Below are positions 1-8,219 of a stretch of 64,000 nucleotides of DNA, piece after piece. Source of the DNA: Pseudorhodoplanes sp. (GTDB taxonomy: Bacteria > Pseudomonadota > Alphaproteobacteria > Rhizobiales > Xanthobacteraceae); NCBI GenBank assembly GCA_032027085.1, contig JAVSMS010000001.1:2504501-2568500 (forward strand), given 5' to 3'. The stretch's first letter is position 1. Every line of letters begins with the position of its first letter. The notes below the pieces were generated by a model. It ran no database searches. It saw nothing but the letters and a program-made list of their open reading frames with translations, and was not told where the DNA came from. The position numbers were made by a program, and so were the translations under genes.

Positions 1-1
1 C

Positions 2-1171
2 GTTGCCTGGGCTCTGGCCGAGGGCAAGCGGCTGGACGTCATCGGACAGGGGTCCAAGCGCGACATTGGCCGCCCCGGCCAGACCGACACAACGCTCGAT
101 GTCTCCGCACTTTCCGGCGTGACGCTTTACGAGCCCGAGGAACTGGTGCTGTCGGCGCGTGCCGGCACCCCGATCGCCGAGATCGAAAAGCTGGTCGCGT
201 CGAAGGGCCAGGAACTGGCCTTCGAGCCGCTCGATTTCGGATACACCCTGGGGCTGCCGCAAGGCCTGGGCACGATCGGCGGCGTCCTCGCCGCCAATCT
301 CTCAGGCCCCCGCCGCATCAAGGTCGGCGCCGCCCGCGATCATTTTCTCGGCTTTACGGCGGTGTCGGGCCGTGGCGAGACGTTCAAATCGGGCGGCCGG
401 GTAGTGAAGAACGTTACCGGCTACGATCTTTGCAAATTGCTGGCTGGGTCCTTCGGCACATTGGCGGTGATGACCGATGTCACCATCAAGACGCTGCCAC
501 GCGCCGAGGCGGAAACCACGGTCATGGTACTCGGCCTGGGCGACCAGCGCGCCTGCCAGGTGATGGCGGAGGCGATGGGCTCCTCCTGCGAGGTGTCGGG
601 CGCAGCGCATCTGCCATCGCACATCTCGTCGCATTTTGATGGCCTGCATGCGCTGACGCAGCCCGCCACCGTCTTCCGCCTTGAAGGCGTCGGCCCCTCC
701 ATCGCGCATCGCAAGGATGTACTGGCGGCGATGATCGGGTCTCACGGGCCGGTCGAAATGCTCGATGAGGTGGCTTCGCACGCGCTCTGGCGCTGCATCC
801 GTGATGCCGCGCCTTTTGGTCATGGCTTGGAAGCCGATCGCGTGCTCTGGCGCGTATCCGTACCGCCCGCCCGCGGTTTTGAGCTGGCGGAGATGGTCTC
901 CACCGGTGCCCAGATGTTCTACGACTGGGCCGGCGGGCTGGTATGGATCGGCATGCCGCATGCGGAGGATGCCGGCGCGCTGCAATTGCGCGATGCCGTG
1001 GCGATCCTGGGCGGGCACGCGACGCTGATCCGTGCGCCGGCGGCGGTACGGGCCGCGCTGGACGTCTTCGAGCCGCAGGACTCCAGCGTCGCCGCCTTAA
1101 CCAAAAGAGTAAAGGACAGCTTCGACCCAAAGGGTATTCTCAATCCGGGACGGATGTGGGCGGGGGTGTGA
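2..1171 (+). CDS. glcE: Glycolate oxidase FAD-binding subunit GlcE (5' end missing)
   Basis: GlcE is one of three subunits (with GlcD and GlcF) of membrane-associated glycolate oxidase, which turns glycolate into glyoxylate. The reading frame is open to the window edge, so the start and probably glcD lie upstream. Visible family features are the start of an FAD-binding PCMH-type fold (GQGSKRDIGRPG), the conserved stretch VVKNVTGYDLCKLLAGSFGT, and the C-terminal FDPKGILNPGRM signature shared with GlcD-type oxidases. glcF follows after a 128-base gap that holds a hairpin repeat, so the genes are probably still co-transcribed. The call rests on these motifs and on the neighbour. Confidence 0.93.
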   Translation, partial: VAWALAEGKRLDVIGQGSKRDIGRPGQTDTTLDVSALSGVTLYEPEELVLSARAGTPIAEIEKLVASKGQELAFEPLDFGYTLGLPQGLGTIGGVLAANLSGPRRIKVGAARDHFLGFTAVSGRGETFKSGGRVVKNVTGYDLCKLLAGSFGTLAVMTDVTIKTLPRAEAETTVMVLGLGDQRACQVMAEAMGSSCEVSGAAHLPSHISSHFDGLHALTQPATVFRLEGVGPSIAHRKDVLAAMIGSHGPVEMLDEVASHALWRCIRDAAPFGHGLEADRVLWRVSVPPARGFELAEMVSTGAQMFYDWAGGLVWIGMPHAEDAGALQLRDAVAILGGHATLIRAPAAVRAALDVFEPQDSSVAALTKRVKDSFDPKGILNPGRMWAGV

Positions 1172-1236
1172 TGCAAACAGTCTTGACCATGCCAGGCGCG
1201 CTAGCCGCTGCGTACCTCTCCCTCAAAGGGGGAGGC

Positions 1237-1260
1237 CGAAGTCGGAAACATCCGACTTCG
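1237..1260. repeat. Perfect hairpin repeat between glcE and glcF
   Basis: A 10-bp perfect stem (CGAAGTCGGA) closes on a 4-base AACA loop. It sits inside a degraded CCTCTCCC...GGGGGAGG type palindrome in the glcE-glcF spacer. The same 24 bases, with extra matching flank, recur at 58312-58335. No T-run follows, so it is not an obvious terminator. Confidence 0.85.
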
Positions 1261-1299
1261 ACAGGGAGCGAATGCAGAGTCAGTGCGCGGCTTCGATAG

Positions 1300-2670
1300 A
1301 TGCAAACCAATTTCTCGCTCGCCCAGCTCGCCGATGCGCATATCGCCGAATCCAACAAGATCCTGCGCTCCTGCGTGCATTGCGGCTTCTGCACGGCGAC
1401 CTGTCCGACCTATGTGCTCCTGGGCGATGAACTCGATTCCCCGCGCGGGCGCATCTATCTGATCAAGGACATGCTGGAGCAGGACCGACCGGCGAGCGCC
1501 GATGTGGTCAAGCATATCGACCGTTGCCTGTCGTGCCTGTCCTGCATGACCACCTGTCCGTCGGGCGTGCATTACATGCATCTTGTCGACCACGCCCGTG
1601 TCCATATCGAGAAGACGTACAAGCGCCCGCTGCGCGAGCGCCTGCTGCGCGCGCTTCTGGCCCGGGTGCTGCCAAATCCCTCCCTGTTCCGTCCGGCATT
1701 GCTGCTCGGCTGGCTGGCGCGGCCGCTGGCGCCGTTGTTCGAAGCCGCCGGTCTGGCGCCGTTCGCGGCCATGCTGCGGCTCGCCCGGCCCCCGCGCCTT
1801 TCCGGTCTGGGGCGCGGTCGGATCTTTGCAGCGGCAGGCCCGCGCAAGGGCCGCGTCGCCCTGTTGTCCGGCTGCGCCAATGACACGCTCGATCCGACGA
1901 TCAACGCGGCGACTGTGCGCATTCTCAACCGGCATGGGATCGAGGTCGTCATTCCGCGGGGCGAGGGTTGCTGCGGTTCGCTGGTTCATCATATGGGGCG
2001 GGAGGAGGAAGCTCTGGGGCGCGCGCGCGCCAATGTCGACGCCTGGGTGTCCGAAATCGAAGGCGAGGGGCTTGATGCAATCATCATCAATGCCTCCGGG
2101 TGCGGAACCACCGTGAAAGACTATGGCTTCATGCTGCGGACCGACGAGGTCTATGCCACCAAGGCCGCACGGGTCTCTGCACTTGCGCGCGATATCTGCG
2201 AATATCTGGCGACGATTCCGCTATCCCGGCCTGTGCATCACGGCCTGGTCGTCGCCTATCATGCCGCCTGTTCACTGCAGCACGGCCAAAGAATCGTTCG
2301 TCAGCCCAAGGATTTGCTTTCCAAACTGGGCTTCGTGGTCAAAGATGTGCCGGAGGGACATTTGTGCTGCGGATCGGCAGGCACTTACAATATCGTTCAC
2401 GCCGACATTGCACGGAGACTTCGGGATCGTAAGATCGCACGGATCGAACAACTGAGGCCGGACGTGATTGCGGCGGGCAATATCGGGTGCATGACGCAAA
2501 TCGCGACGGGCACGGCGATACCGGTGGTTCATCCTGTCGAATTGCTGGATTGGTCGACAGGAGGGCCGAAGCCCGTGAAGCTGAGGGAGCTTGATCGCGG
2601 CGAACGTGATCAAAATGCGGCGGCTGACGAGCGGTCGACGAAGTCGGAGCCGGCCGTTTTGCAGTCGTGA
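1300..2670 (+). CDS. glcF: Glycolate oxidase iron-sulfur subunit GlcF
   Basis: GlcF carries the iron-sulfur clusters that pass electrons from the GlcDE flavin subunits to the membrane quinone pool. The N-terminus has two 4Fe-4S motifs: CVHCGFCTATCP (cysteines 25, 28, 31, 35) and CLSCLSCMTTCP near residues 76-87. Two CCG domains follow, with GEGCCGSL near residue 224 and HLCCGSAGTYN near 357. At 456 residues it is slightly longer than usual because of a charged C-terminal tail. The ATG fits the usual family start although its ribosome-binding site is weak, possibly because a hairpin repeat lies just upstream. Confidence 0.95.
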   Translation: MQTNFSLAQLADAHIAESNKILRSCVHCGFCTATCPTYVLLGDELDSPRGRIYLIKDMLEQDRPASADVVKHIDRCLSCLSCMTTCPSGVHYMHLVDHARVHIEKTYKRPLRERLLRALLARVLPNPSLFRPALLLGWLARPLAPLFEAAGLAPFAAMLRLARPPRLSGLGRGRIFAAAGPRKGRVALLSGCANDTLDPTINAATVRILNRHGIEVVIPRGEGCCGSLVHHMGREEEALGRARANVDAWVSEIEGEGLDAIIINASGCGTTVKDYGFMLRTDEVYATKAARVSALARDICEYLATIPLSRPVHHGLVVAYHAACSLQHGQRIVRQPKDLLSKLGFVVKDVPEGHLCCGSAGTYNIVHADIARRLRDRKIARIEQLRPDVIAAGNIGCMTQIATGTAIPVVHPVELLDWSTGGPKPVKLRELDRGERDQNAAADERSTKSEPAVLQS

Positions 2671-2700
2671 TGAATAGGGGTCTCATTTCGGAGGTTGGTC

Positions 2701-3105
2701 ATGGCAAAGAAAGCGAAGAAGGCGAAGAAAGCGAAACGAGCGAAGGGCCGGAAGAAGGCGAGGGCAATGGTCGCCGCCCGCAGGAAAAAATCCGCGTCAA
2801 GAAAGAGCGCGAAAAAGGCGAAGAAAAAGGTTGCCAGGAAAGCGGCCAGGAAGACGGCCAAATCCGCTGCAAAAAAAACGGCGAAAAAGAAAGCCGCAAA
2901 GAAATCTGCAAAGAAATCTGCAAGGAAAACGAGCAAGCCGAAAGCAGCGGCACCGAAGCCCGCTCCGGCGCCGGAGCCCGCACCCGCTTCCTCTGAGCCA
3001 GACACCGGCGGTTCGTCGGGATTCGGCTCGGGCGGTTTCGGATCGTCGTTCGGGAGCGGCTACCGGCCTTTCGGGTCGGGCAGCGGCGGAAGCGATAACG
3101 AATGA
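2701..3105 (+). CDS. Histone H1-like lysine/alanine-rich basic protein
   Basis: This 134-residue protein opens with about 80 residues made almost only of Lys, Ala, Arg and Ser in repeated AKK/KKA units, like bacterial H1-type DNA-binding proteins and the tails of eukaryotic H1. A Pro/Ala hinge (PKPAPAPEPAPA) follows, then a Gly/Ser/Phe low-complexity end with repeated GFGSG-type units. The ATG has a good GGAGG site 6 bases upstream, better than an in-frame TTG at 2695. Binding to nucleic acid or another polyanion is inferred from composition only. It lies between glcF and malate synthase on the same strand. Confidence 0.75.
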   Translation: MAKKAKKAKKAKRAKGRKKARAMVAARRKKSASRKSAKKAKKKVARKAARKTAKSAAKKTAKKKAAKKSAKKSARKTSKPKAAAPKPAPAPEPAPASSEPDTGGSSGFGSGGFGSSFGSGYRPFGSGSGGSDNE

Positions 3106-3127
3106 CAGCAACGGGAAACGACAAGTA

Positions 3128-4999
3128 GTGGCAAGAAAGCCAGTTGCGCGACGCGCCAAAGCTGGCCGGAAAACGCGAGCCCGGACGGCAAGGCGCCGGG
3201 CTAAGGTTGCAACACCCGGCCGCTCCGCCAAGACGTCCAGGTCCAAATCTGCGAAGCGCAGGGCCGTGCCGAAAGGCACGGTTCGCGCGTCCGGGCGCGC
3301 CAAAGGGCGGGTGAAGGCGCGCGCAACGGTGCGTCGACGGAAACCGGCAGGTTTGCTCGGTAGGCTGAAACGCGCTGCTGCTCGCAAGATCGTGGGTGGC
3401 GCGCCCAGGACGCCGTCGGGCGTGCGCGGCGTCAGGATCAAGGGCGAGATGAAGCCCCGCTATGATGAGATCCTGACTCCGCCTGCGCTGGCATTCCTCG
3501 CCGACCTGCACCGCAATTTCGAAGCGCGGCGGCAGATATTGATGCGGGCGCGCGCCGAGCAGCAGAAGCGTTTCGATGCCGGCGAGTTGCCGGACTTCCT
3601 GCCGGAAACCAAATGGGTCCGCGACAGCGCCTGGAGGATCGCTTCGATCCCGGCTGATCTTCTGGACCGGCGTGTGGAAATCACCGGCCCGGTCGACCGC
3701 AAGATGGTGATCAACGCGCTCAATTCCGGCGCCAATGTCTATCTCGCCGATTTCGAGGACGCCAATTCGCCGACCTGGGACAACAATCTCGAAGGCCAGC
3801 TCAACCTGAAGGACCGCTGGGACGGCAAGCTCGATTTCGTCGATCCGGAAACGGGCAAGGCCTATGAACTCGGCACGAAGCTCGCCGTGATGGTGCCGCG
3901 TCCGCGCGGCTGGCATCTGCTTGAAGCGCACCTGACCGTCGACGGCAAGCCGATCGCCGGTGCGCTGTTCGATTTCGGCCTGTATCTCTTCCACAACCAT
4001 GCGGCGTTGCGTGCGGCGGGTACCGGGCCATATTTCTATCTCCCGAAGCTCGAGACACACCAGGAAGCGCGGCTGTGGAATGACGTCTTCGTCTTTGCGC
4101 AGCAGAGGCTCGGCATTCCGAACGGCACCATTAAGGCGACGGTGCTGATCGAGACGTTGCCGGCGGCCTTCGAGATGGACGAAATCCTCTGGGAGATGCG
4201 CGATCACATCACTGGCCTTAACGCCGGGCGCTGGGATTACATCTTCTCCTTCGTGAAGAAATTCGCCAAGAACAAGAATTACATCCTGCCCGACCGCAGC
4301 CAGGTGGTGATGGGCAAAGCCTTCCTCGGCAATTATGCGACGCTTCTGGTGCAGACTTGCCATCGTCGCGGCGCCTTCGCCATGGGTGGCATGGCGGCGC
4401 AGATTCCGGTCAAGAACGATGAGAAGGCCAATCAGGAAGCGTTCGCGAAAGTGAAAGCCGACAAGGAGCGCGAGGTGCGCGAAGGCCATGACGGCACCTG
4501 GGTCGCGCATCCTGCGCTGGTGCCGGTGGCAAAAGAAGTGTTCGATCGGCTGATGCCGCAGCCGAACCAACTCAACAAGATCCCGGATGCGCCGATCACG
4601 CGCGATATGCTGCTGCAAGTGCATGAAGGCACGAAGACCGAGGCGGGGTTTCGCCTCAACATTCGCGTCGGCGTGCAGTACATCGCGGCGTGGCTCGGCG
4701 GGCGCGGCGCGGCGCCGATCTACAATCTCATGGAAGATGCGGCGACCGCCGAGATTTCGCGCGCGCAGATCTGGCAGTGGCTGCGCTATGGCGCGACGCT
4801 CGACACCGGCCAGAAAGTCACGTCGGCTTTCTTCAAAAAGGCGCTGAAAGAGGAAATGCAGCGGGTGAAGAAGGAGATCGGCGCCAAGGCCTATGCGTCG
4901 GCACGTTTTCCGGAGGCGATCAAGCTGTTCAGCGAATTGTCGCTATCAAAGAAGTTCGCCGAGTTCCTGACCATGCCGGCCTATGAGAAGATCAAATAG
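3128..4999 (+). CDS. aceB: Malate synthase A with a basic N-terminal extension
   Basis: Condenses glyoxylate with acetyl-CoA to malate, so it can use the product of glycolate oxidase encoded just upstream. From about residue 107 it follows AceB closely: LPDFLPETKWVRD, VEITGPVDRKMVINALN, LADFEDANSPTW, the active-site segment PRPRGWHL, LIETLPAAFEMDEIL near residue 340, GHDGTWVAHP and LMEDAATAEISR. The canonical enzyme is about 530 residues; this frame, read from GTG 3128, gives 623. The extra 107 residues are rich in Arg, Lys and Ala and contain no stop. An ATG at 3449 would give a normal-sized enzyme, so the extension is a real question. Confidence 0.92.
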   Translation: MARKPVARRAKAGRKTRARTARRRAKVATPGRSAKTSRSKSAKRRAVPKGTVRASGRAKGRVKARATVRRRKPAGLLGRLKRAAARKIVGGAPRTPSGVRGVRIKGEMKPRYDEILTPPALAFLADLHRNFEARRQILMRARAEQQKRFDAGELPDFLPETKWVRDSAWRIASIPADLLDRRVEITGPVDRKMVINALNSGANVYLADFEDANSPTWDNNLEGQLNLKDRWDGKLDFVDPETGKAYELGTKLAVMVPRPRGWHLLEAHLTVDGKPIAGALFDFGLYLFHNHAALRAAGTGPYFYLPKLETHQEARLWNDVFVFAQQRLGIPNGTIKATVLIETLPAAFEMDEILWEMRDHITGLNAGRWDYIFSFVKKFAKNKNYILPDRSQVVMGKAFLGNYATLLVQTCHRRGAFAMGGMAAQIPVKNDEKANQEAFAKVKADKEREVREGHDGTWVAHPALVPVAKEVFDRLMPQPNQLNKIPDAPITRDMLLQVHEGTKTEAGFRLNIRVGVQYIAAWLGGRGAAPIYNLMEDAATAEISRAQIWQWLRYGATLDTGQKVTSAFFKKALKEEMQRVKKEIGAKAYASARFPEAIKLFSELSLSKKFAEFLTMPAYEKIK

Positions 5000-5038
5000 C
5001 CGCTCGATCGCTGTTGAATCGTGATCGCCGGGCTTGTT

Positions 5039-5066
5039 GCCCAAGTCGAGCATACGCGACTTGGGC
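5039..5066. repeat. Hairpin repeat with AAGTCG core after malate synthase
   Basis: A perfect 10-bp stem (GCCCAAGTCG / CGACTTGGGC) closes on an 8-base loop, in the 148-base gap between the convergent malate synthase and DUF2277 genes. The AAGTCG/CGACTT core matches hairpins at 1237, 58311 and 59745, although the outer stem bases differ. No T-run follows. Confidence 0.7.
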
Positions 5067-5147
5067 GACAGTAAGTCCGCAACTCAGGTGAACCGAAGTT
5101 GCGTATGCCATCTGCATCTCGACCCTACGAAGGCTTGTCGGCAGTCC

Positions 5148-5414
5148 TCACCCAAACCTCACCCTCGCCCGCTCTTTCGCCTTTTCCGCCTCCGCAACGC
5201 GGTCGCGCACGGGCGCCGTCGTGTGCAGCGACGTCAGCAGTCGACGTGCCGCGCCAGCGACCTCCTCGACGGCGCGATCGAAGGCCGCGGCGTTTGCCTG
5301 CGACGGCTTGTTGAAGCCGGAGAGCTTGCGCACGAATTGCAGCGCCGAAGCACGGATTTCCTCTTCGGTGGCGGGGGGCTCGAAGTTGAAGAGCGTCTTG
5401 ATGTTGCGACACAT
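5148..5414 (-). CDS. DUF2277 family protein
   Basis: An 88-residue protein that matches the DUF2277 family along its full length as I recall it: the MCRNIKTLFNF start, PPATEEEIRASALQFVRKLS, GFNKP and a basic C-terminal helix ending in RARVRFG. The N-terminal MCRNI and the alternating charged helices are typical. The biochemical function is not established. It lies 15 bases downstream of the fumarylacetoacetate-hydrolase-type gene on the same strand, so the two are probably one transcript. Confidence 0.88.
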   Translation of the reverse strand: MCRNIKTLFNFEPPATEEEIRASALQFVRKLSGFNKPSQANAAAFDRAVEEVAGAARRLLTSLHTTAPVRDRVAEAEKAKERARVRFG

Positions 5415-5429
5415 CGCTTGTCTCCCGTA

Positions 5430-6230
5430 TTACGCCGCGCTCGACGTCGCCGGCACCGCCTGATCGAACGTGTTGCTCAGCGCGCCGATGCCGTCGATGG
5501 CGATCTCGATCACATTGTGCGCCTCGCGCATCGTGCCGGCGCCGAGCGAGGTACCGCAGGCGATGACGTCGCCCGGCACCAGCGTCATGTCGCGCGAGAT
5601 CGCCGCCACGAGCTTGTGCGGCGGGAAGAACATGTCGGCGACCGGATAATTCTGCCGCTCCTGGCCGTTCAGGATGGTGCGCACATGCAATTGCATCGGA
5701 TCGAGTCCGGTCGCGATCACCGGCCCGAACACGCCGAAGGTGTCGAAGCTTTTGCAACGCGTCCATTGCTCGAACGAGGAATCCTTGCGCAAGAGATCGA
5801 CCGCAGTGACGTCGTTCACGCAGGTATAGCCGAAGATGTATTGGCCGGCGTCCGCCTCGCCGATGTTGAAGCATCTCTTGCCGATGACGACGCCCAGCTC
5901 GCCTTCATAGATGATCTTGCCGTCATAGGTCGGCGGGCGGCGGATGGGCTGATGCGCGGGCCAATAGCTGCTGGGGGCCTTCAGGAAATACAGCGGCTCC
6001 TCCGGCCGTGTGAAGCTGTTCTTGGCGGCGAGTGCGTGAAAGTTGTTCCACAGGCAAATCATTTTGCTGGGATCGCAGGGCGTCCGCAGCGTCACATCCG
6101 CCAGTCTGACCGTCTCGCCCGTCGGTGTTGCCCCTGCGAACATGTCCCCGGCATGGACGGAGATGACCCCCTCCGCCAAGATTCCGAACCCCGTGCGGCC
6201 GTTGTGCTCAAATCTGAGCCACTTGGACAT
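5430..6230 (-). CDS. Fumarylacetoacetate hydrolase family protein
   Basis: This 266-residue protein has the FAH fold used by hydrolases, isomerases and decarboxylases of aromatic or acyl-pyruvate breakdown. Metal-binding acidic residues are visible in YEGELGVVIGKR and further on in VNDVTAVDLL. The motifs FLKAPSSYW, SFDTFGVFGPVIAT and GDVIACGTSLGAG are typical of the 2-hydroxyhepta-2,4-diene-1,7-dioate isomerase / fumarylpyruvate hydrolase group. The substrate cannot be deduced, and no ring-cleavage genes lie nearby. It is transcribed away from the porin gene. Confidence 0.88.
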   Translation of the reverse strand: MSKWLRFEHNGRTGFGILAEGVISVHAGDMFAGATPTGETVRLADVTLRTPCDPSKMICLWNNFHALAAKNSFTRPEEPLYFLKAPSSYWPAHQPIRRPPTYDGKIIYEGELGVVIGKRCFNIGEADAGQYIFGYTCVNDVTAVDLLRKDSSFEQWTRCKSFDTFGVFGPVIATGLDPMQLHVRTILNGQERQNYPVADMFFPPHKLVAAISRDMTLVPGDVIACGTSLGAGTMREAHNVIEIAIDGIGALSNTFDQAVPATSSAA

Positions 6231-6572
6231 TGCGATCTCCCGGATGGCCCTTGGTTTCTTGATTTTCGGCGCTGCCGTCTGGAGCCGCCGCTACGACGTA
6301 TGTTCACAAGGCGATTTTTCCACTGTCTTGGGGAAATAGACGTGACTTCCGCGCAACACATGAAGGGATTGTGACGGTTGAATCGGGATAACGTCGCTTT
6401 TGGACCAGAATCGCTCAAAAAGGCAGCAGGTGCCGCTTTTTTCGCGTTGTCCGCAAATTCTGCGCTGGGTGTGATGGCGCACTGCAACGAAGCAGTGGGT
6501 GGCGGTTCGGAGTTTTGGCAAGTCTCGAATACAGGCCGAACTCCTCACCGAAGGGTCAAGAAGGGGCTAGCT
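6231..6572. other. Intergenic region between the FAH-type gene and the porin gene
   Basis: This 342-base divergent spacer must hold both promoters. The porin reading frame stays open upstream to 6378 but without signal-peptide or porin character, so I treat it as leader. A small perfect hairpin (CACTGC, loop AACGAA, GCAGTG) lies at 6480-6497, about 75 bases before the porin start. I see no clear promoter boxes or operator. Confidence 0.6.
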
Positions 6573-7493
6573 ATGAAGAAGTTTGCACTGCCGGCGATGT
6601 TCGCTCTTGCCGTGTCGGCCGGTCCGGCGCTTGCCGCCGATATCGTCAAGCCGGTTTACAAGGCGGCGCCGCCGGTGGTCGTCACGCCATGGGACGTCGC
6701 TTTTGGCGGCGTGATCATGTCCGACTACAATTTCCGCGGTATTTCGCAATCAAATAACGGCGCGTCGGTCGGCGCCTATATCGAAGGCCAGTATAATACC
6801 GGCTCCTACGGCACCTGGTATGTCGCTGTGTCCGGCTATTCAATCGACTGGCCGAGCAGCCCGGCTTACGGCTTCACCGATCCGTCGGCGGAGATCGATT
6901 TCTACGGCGGCTGGCGCAACGCCTGGGGACCGCTCTCCCTCGATCTCGGCGCCTGGTATTATTACTATCCGAAAGAGCTGTTCAACGGCTTCACCAACAA
7001 CAGCGATTTCTGGGAAATCTACGCGAAGGTTGGTTACGCCATCACTCCCGACCTCGGCGTGGGCGTCAACCTGTTCTATACACCCGACCTGTTGAACTAC
7101 AGCGAGACCTTCAACACGCTCGCCAATCTCGGCCTTGGCGCGCCGGGCGATGCCGAAGCCTTCTATCTGTCGGGTACCTTCAAGTGGGTGACGCCGTGGA
7201 AGTACGGCGATCTCGGCCTCTATTTCTCCGGCGAACTCGGTCATTGGTTCATCGACGATGCACCGTTCAAGGCAGCTGGCTATGTCGATCCAAGCTACAC
7301 CTACTACAACATCGGTGCGGCCTTCACCTACAAGGCCCTGACGCTTGATCTGCGCTATCACGGCACCGACCAGGACGCTCTGGATTGCGCCTCATTCCTG
7401 GTTTCGGCTGTGGGCAATCCGTCGAACAAGTGGTGCGGTGACCGGTTCATCGTGTCGGGCAAGTTCGACACGACACTGAATGCGCTGAAGTAA
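6573..7493 (+). CDS. TorF family putative outer-membrane porin
   Basis: A 306-residue secreted protein. The signal peptide is MKKFALPAMFALAVSAGPALA, cut before ADIVKP. The mature part alternates aromatic and polar residues in beta-strand style. It has the family opening MSDYNFRGISQSNNGASVGAYIE in shape (only part of which is decisive: NFRGISQSNN) and repeated Tyr/Trp-rich strands such as DLGAWYYYYPKELF. This fits the TIGR02001 (Gcw_chp) group. The start is set by the signal peptide and an AAGGGG site 5-10 bases upstream. A strong terminator follows. The substrate is unknown. Confidence 0.85.
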   Translation: MKKFALPAMFALAVSAGPALAADIVKPVYKAAPPVVVTPWDVAFGGVIMSDYNFRGISQSNNGASVGAYIEGQYNTGSYGTWYVAVSGYSIDWPSSPAYGFTDPSAEIDFYGGWRNAWGPLSLDLGAWYYYYPKELFNGFTNNSDFWEIYAKVGYAITPDLGVGVNLFYTPDLLNYSETFNTLANLGLGAPGDAEAFYLSGTFKWVTPWKYGDLGLYFSGELGHWFIDDAPFKAAGYVDPSYTYYNIGAAFTYKALTLDLRYHGTDQDALDCASFLVSAVGNPSNKWCGDRFIVSGKFDTTLNALK

Positions 7494-7517
7494 GCTTGAG
7501 TTGAACCTCCCGGAGGC

Positions 7518-7552
7518 GGGCGGCAGTCGCAAGGCTGCCGCCCGTTTCTTTT
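7518..7552 (+). terminator. Rho-independent terminator after the porin gene
   Basis: A perfect 9-bp GC-rich stem (GGGCGGCAG / CTGCCGCCC) with an 8-base loop is followed by the T-rich tract GTTTCTTTT, 24 bases after the porin stop codon. Confidence 0.9.
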
Positions 7553-7607
7553 GCGCGACTGCCGGGCCTGGCATTACCATTGCAGAGCAGTTGCGAGGAG
7601 GTCTGCA

Positions 7608-8219
7608 ATGGCAAGGCATCGTCCGGAGACGTTGGACCGCAAATCCTTGATCATGATCGCGGCCGGTGCCGTCGGCGGCGGGGTCGCCATTGCGATCATG
7701 GAATTACTGTCGGCCCAGCTCACCTATCCGCTGGCGTCTATTCCCTTCGCTACATCCATCGTGCTGGTCATGGGTTCGCCGGAGGCCAAGCCCGCACAGC
7801 CGCGCGCTCTGGTCGGCGGCCATCTGCTGTCCGCGCTCGCAGGCCTGATGGTCGTGAAAGCGGTGGGCCCGGGGCCCTTTGCGGCGGCCTCTGCGGTCTG
7901 TCTGGCGATGGCCGCGATGCATCTGAGCCGGACTTTTCATCCGCCCGCCGGCATCAACCCGCTGCTGATCGCGCTCGGCGATTTGCCTTGGACGTTTTTG
8001 CTGGTGCCGGTGGCGGCCGGTGCGCTGCTGCTTCTCGCCTTCGCCTATGTCTGGCACAACGGCACGCGCCGCGGTTCCTGGCCGCAGGAGACCTGGTCGG
8101 AGGCGTTCATGGCGTCGCCACTTCCGCCTCCCGCAGCCGGTGCCGCGATTCGTCGGGTGCCAGCTTCAGGTGCCGCTGATGGAACGCCGACAATGTCGAA
8201 CGATGGCCGATCGAAATGA
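7608..8219 (+). CDS. HPP family integral membrane protein
   Basis: A 203-residue protein with four to five membrane segments and the HPP family signature (FHPPAGINPLL, near residue 110); the segment PFATSIVLVMGSPEAKPAQPR is also typical. Members have been linked to nitrite transport in some phototrophs, but the role here is unknown. The ATG has a strong GAGGAGG site. The soluble C-terminal tail overlaps the 3' end of the convergent ABC exporter gene by 113 bases, so the last 35 or so residues may be poorly conserved. Confidence 0.85.
   Translation: MARHRPETLDRKSLIMIAAGAVGGGVAIAIMELLSAQLTYPLASIPFATSIVLVMGSPEAKPAQPRALVGGHLLSALAGLMVVKAVGPGPFAAASAVCLAMAAMHLSRTFHPPAGINPLLIALGDLPWTFLLVPVAAGALLLLAFAYVWHNGTRRGSWPQETWSEAFMASPLPPPAAGAAIRRVPASGAADGTPTMSNDGRSK

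Noticed and set aside
2699-4624. Long open frame (about 640 codons) opposite the H1-like and malate synthase genes
   Set aside because: It is the complement of strongly conserved AceB coding sequence; the translation is Arg/His-rich without domain character. High GC leaves antisense frames open.
5039-5066. Terminator after malate synthase
   Set aside because: The stem is good but no T-run follows on either strand, and its core matches a dispersed hairpin family.
5034-6374. Plus-strand 446-codon frame opposite DUF2277 and the FAH-type gene
   Set aside because: The complement matches known families on the minus strand; this frame has none.
6378-6572. N-terminal extension of the porin
   Set aside because: The frame is open, but a proper signal peptide and ribosome-binding site start at 6573; an extension would bury the signal peptide.
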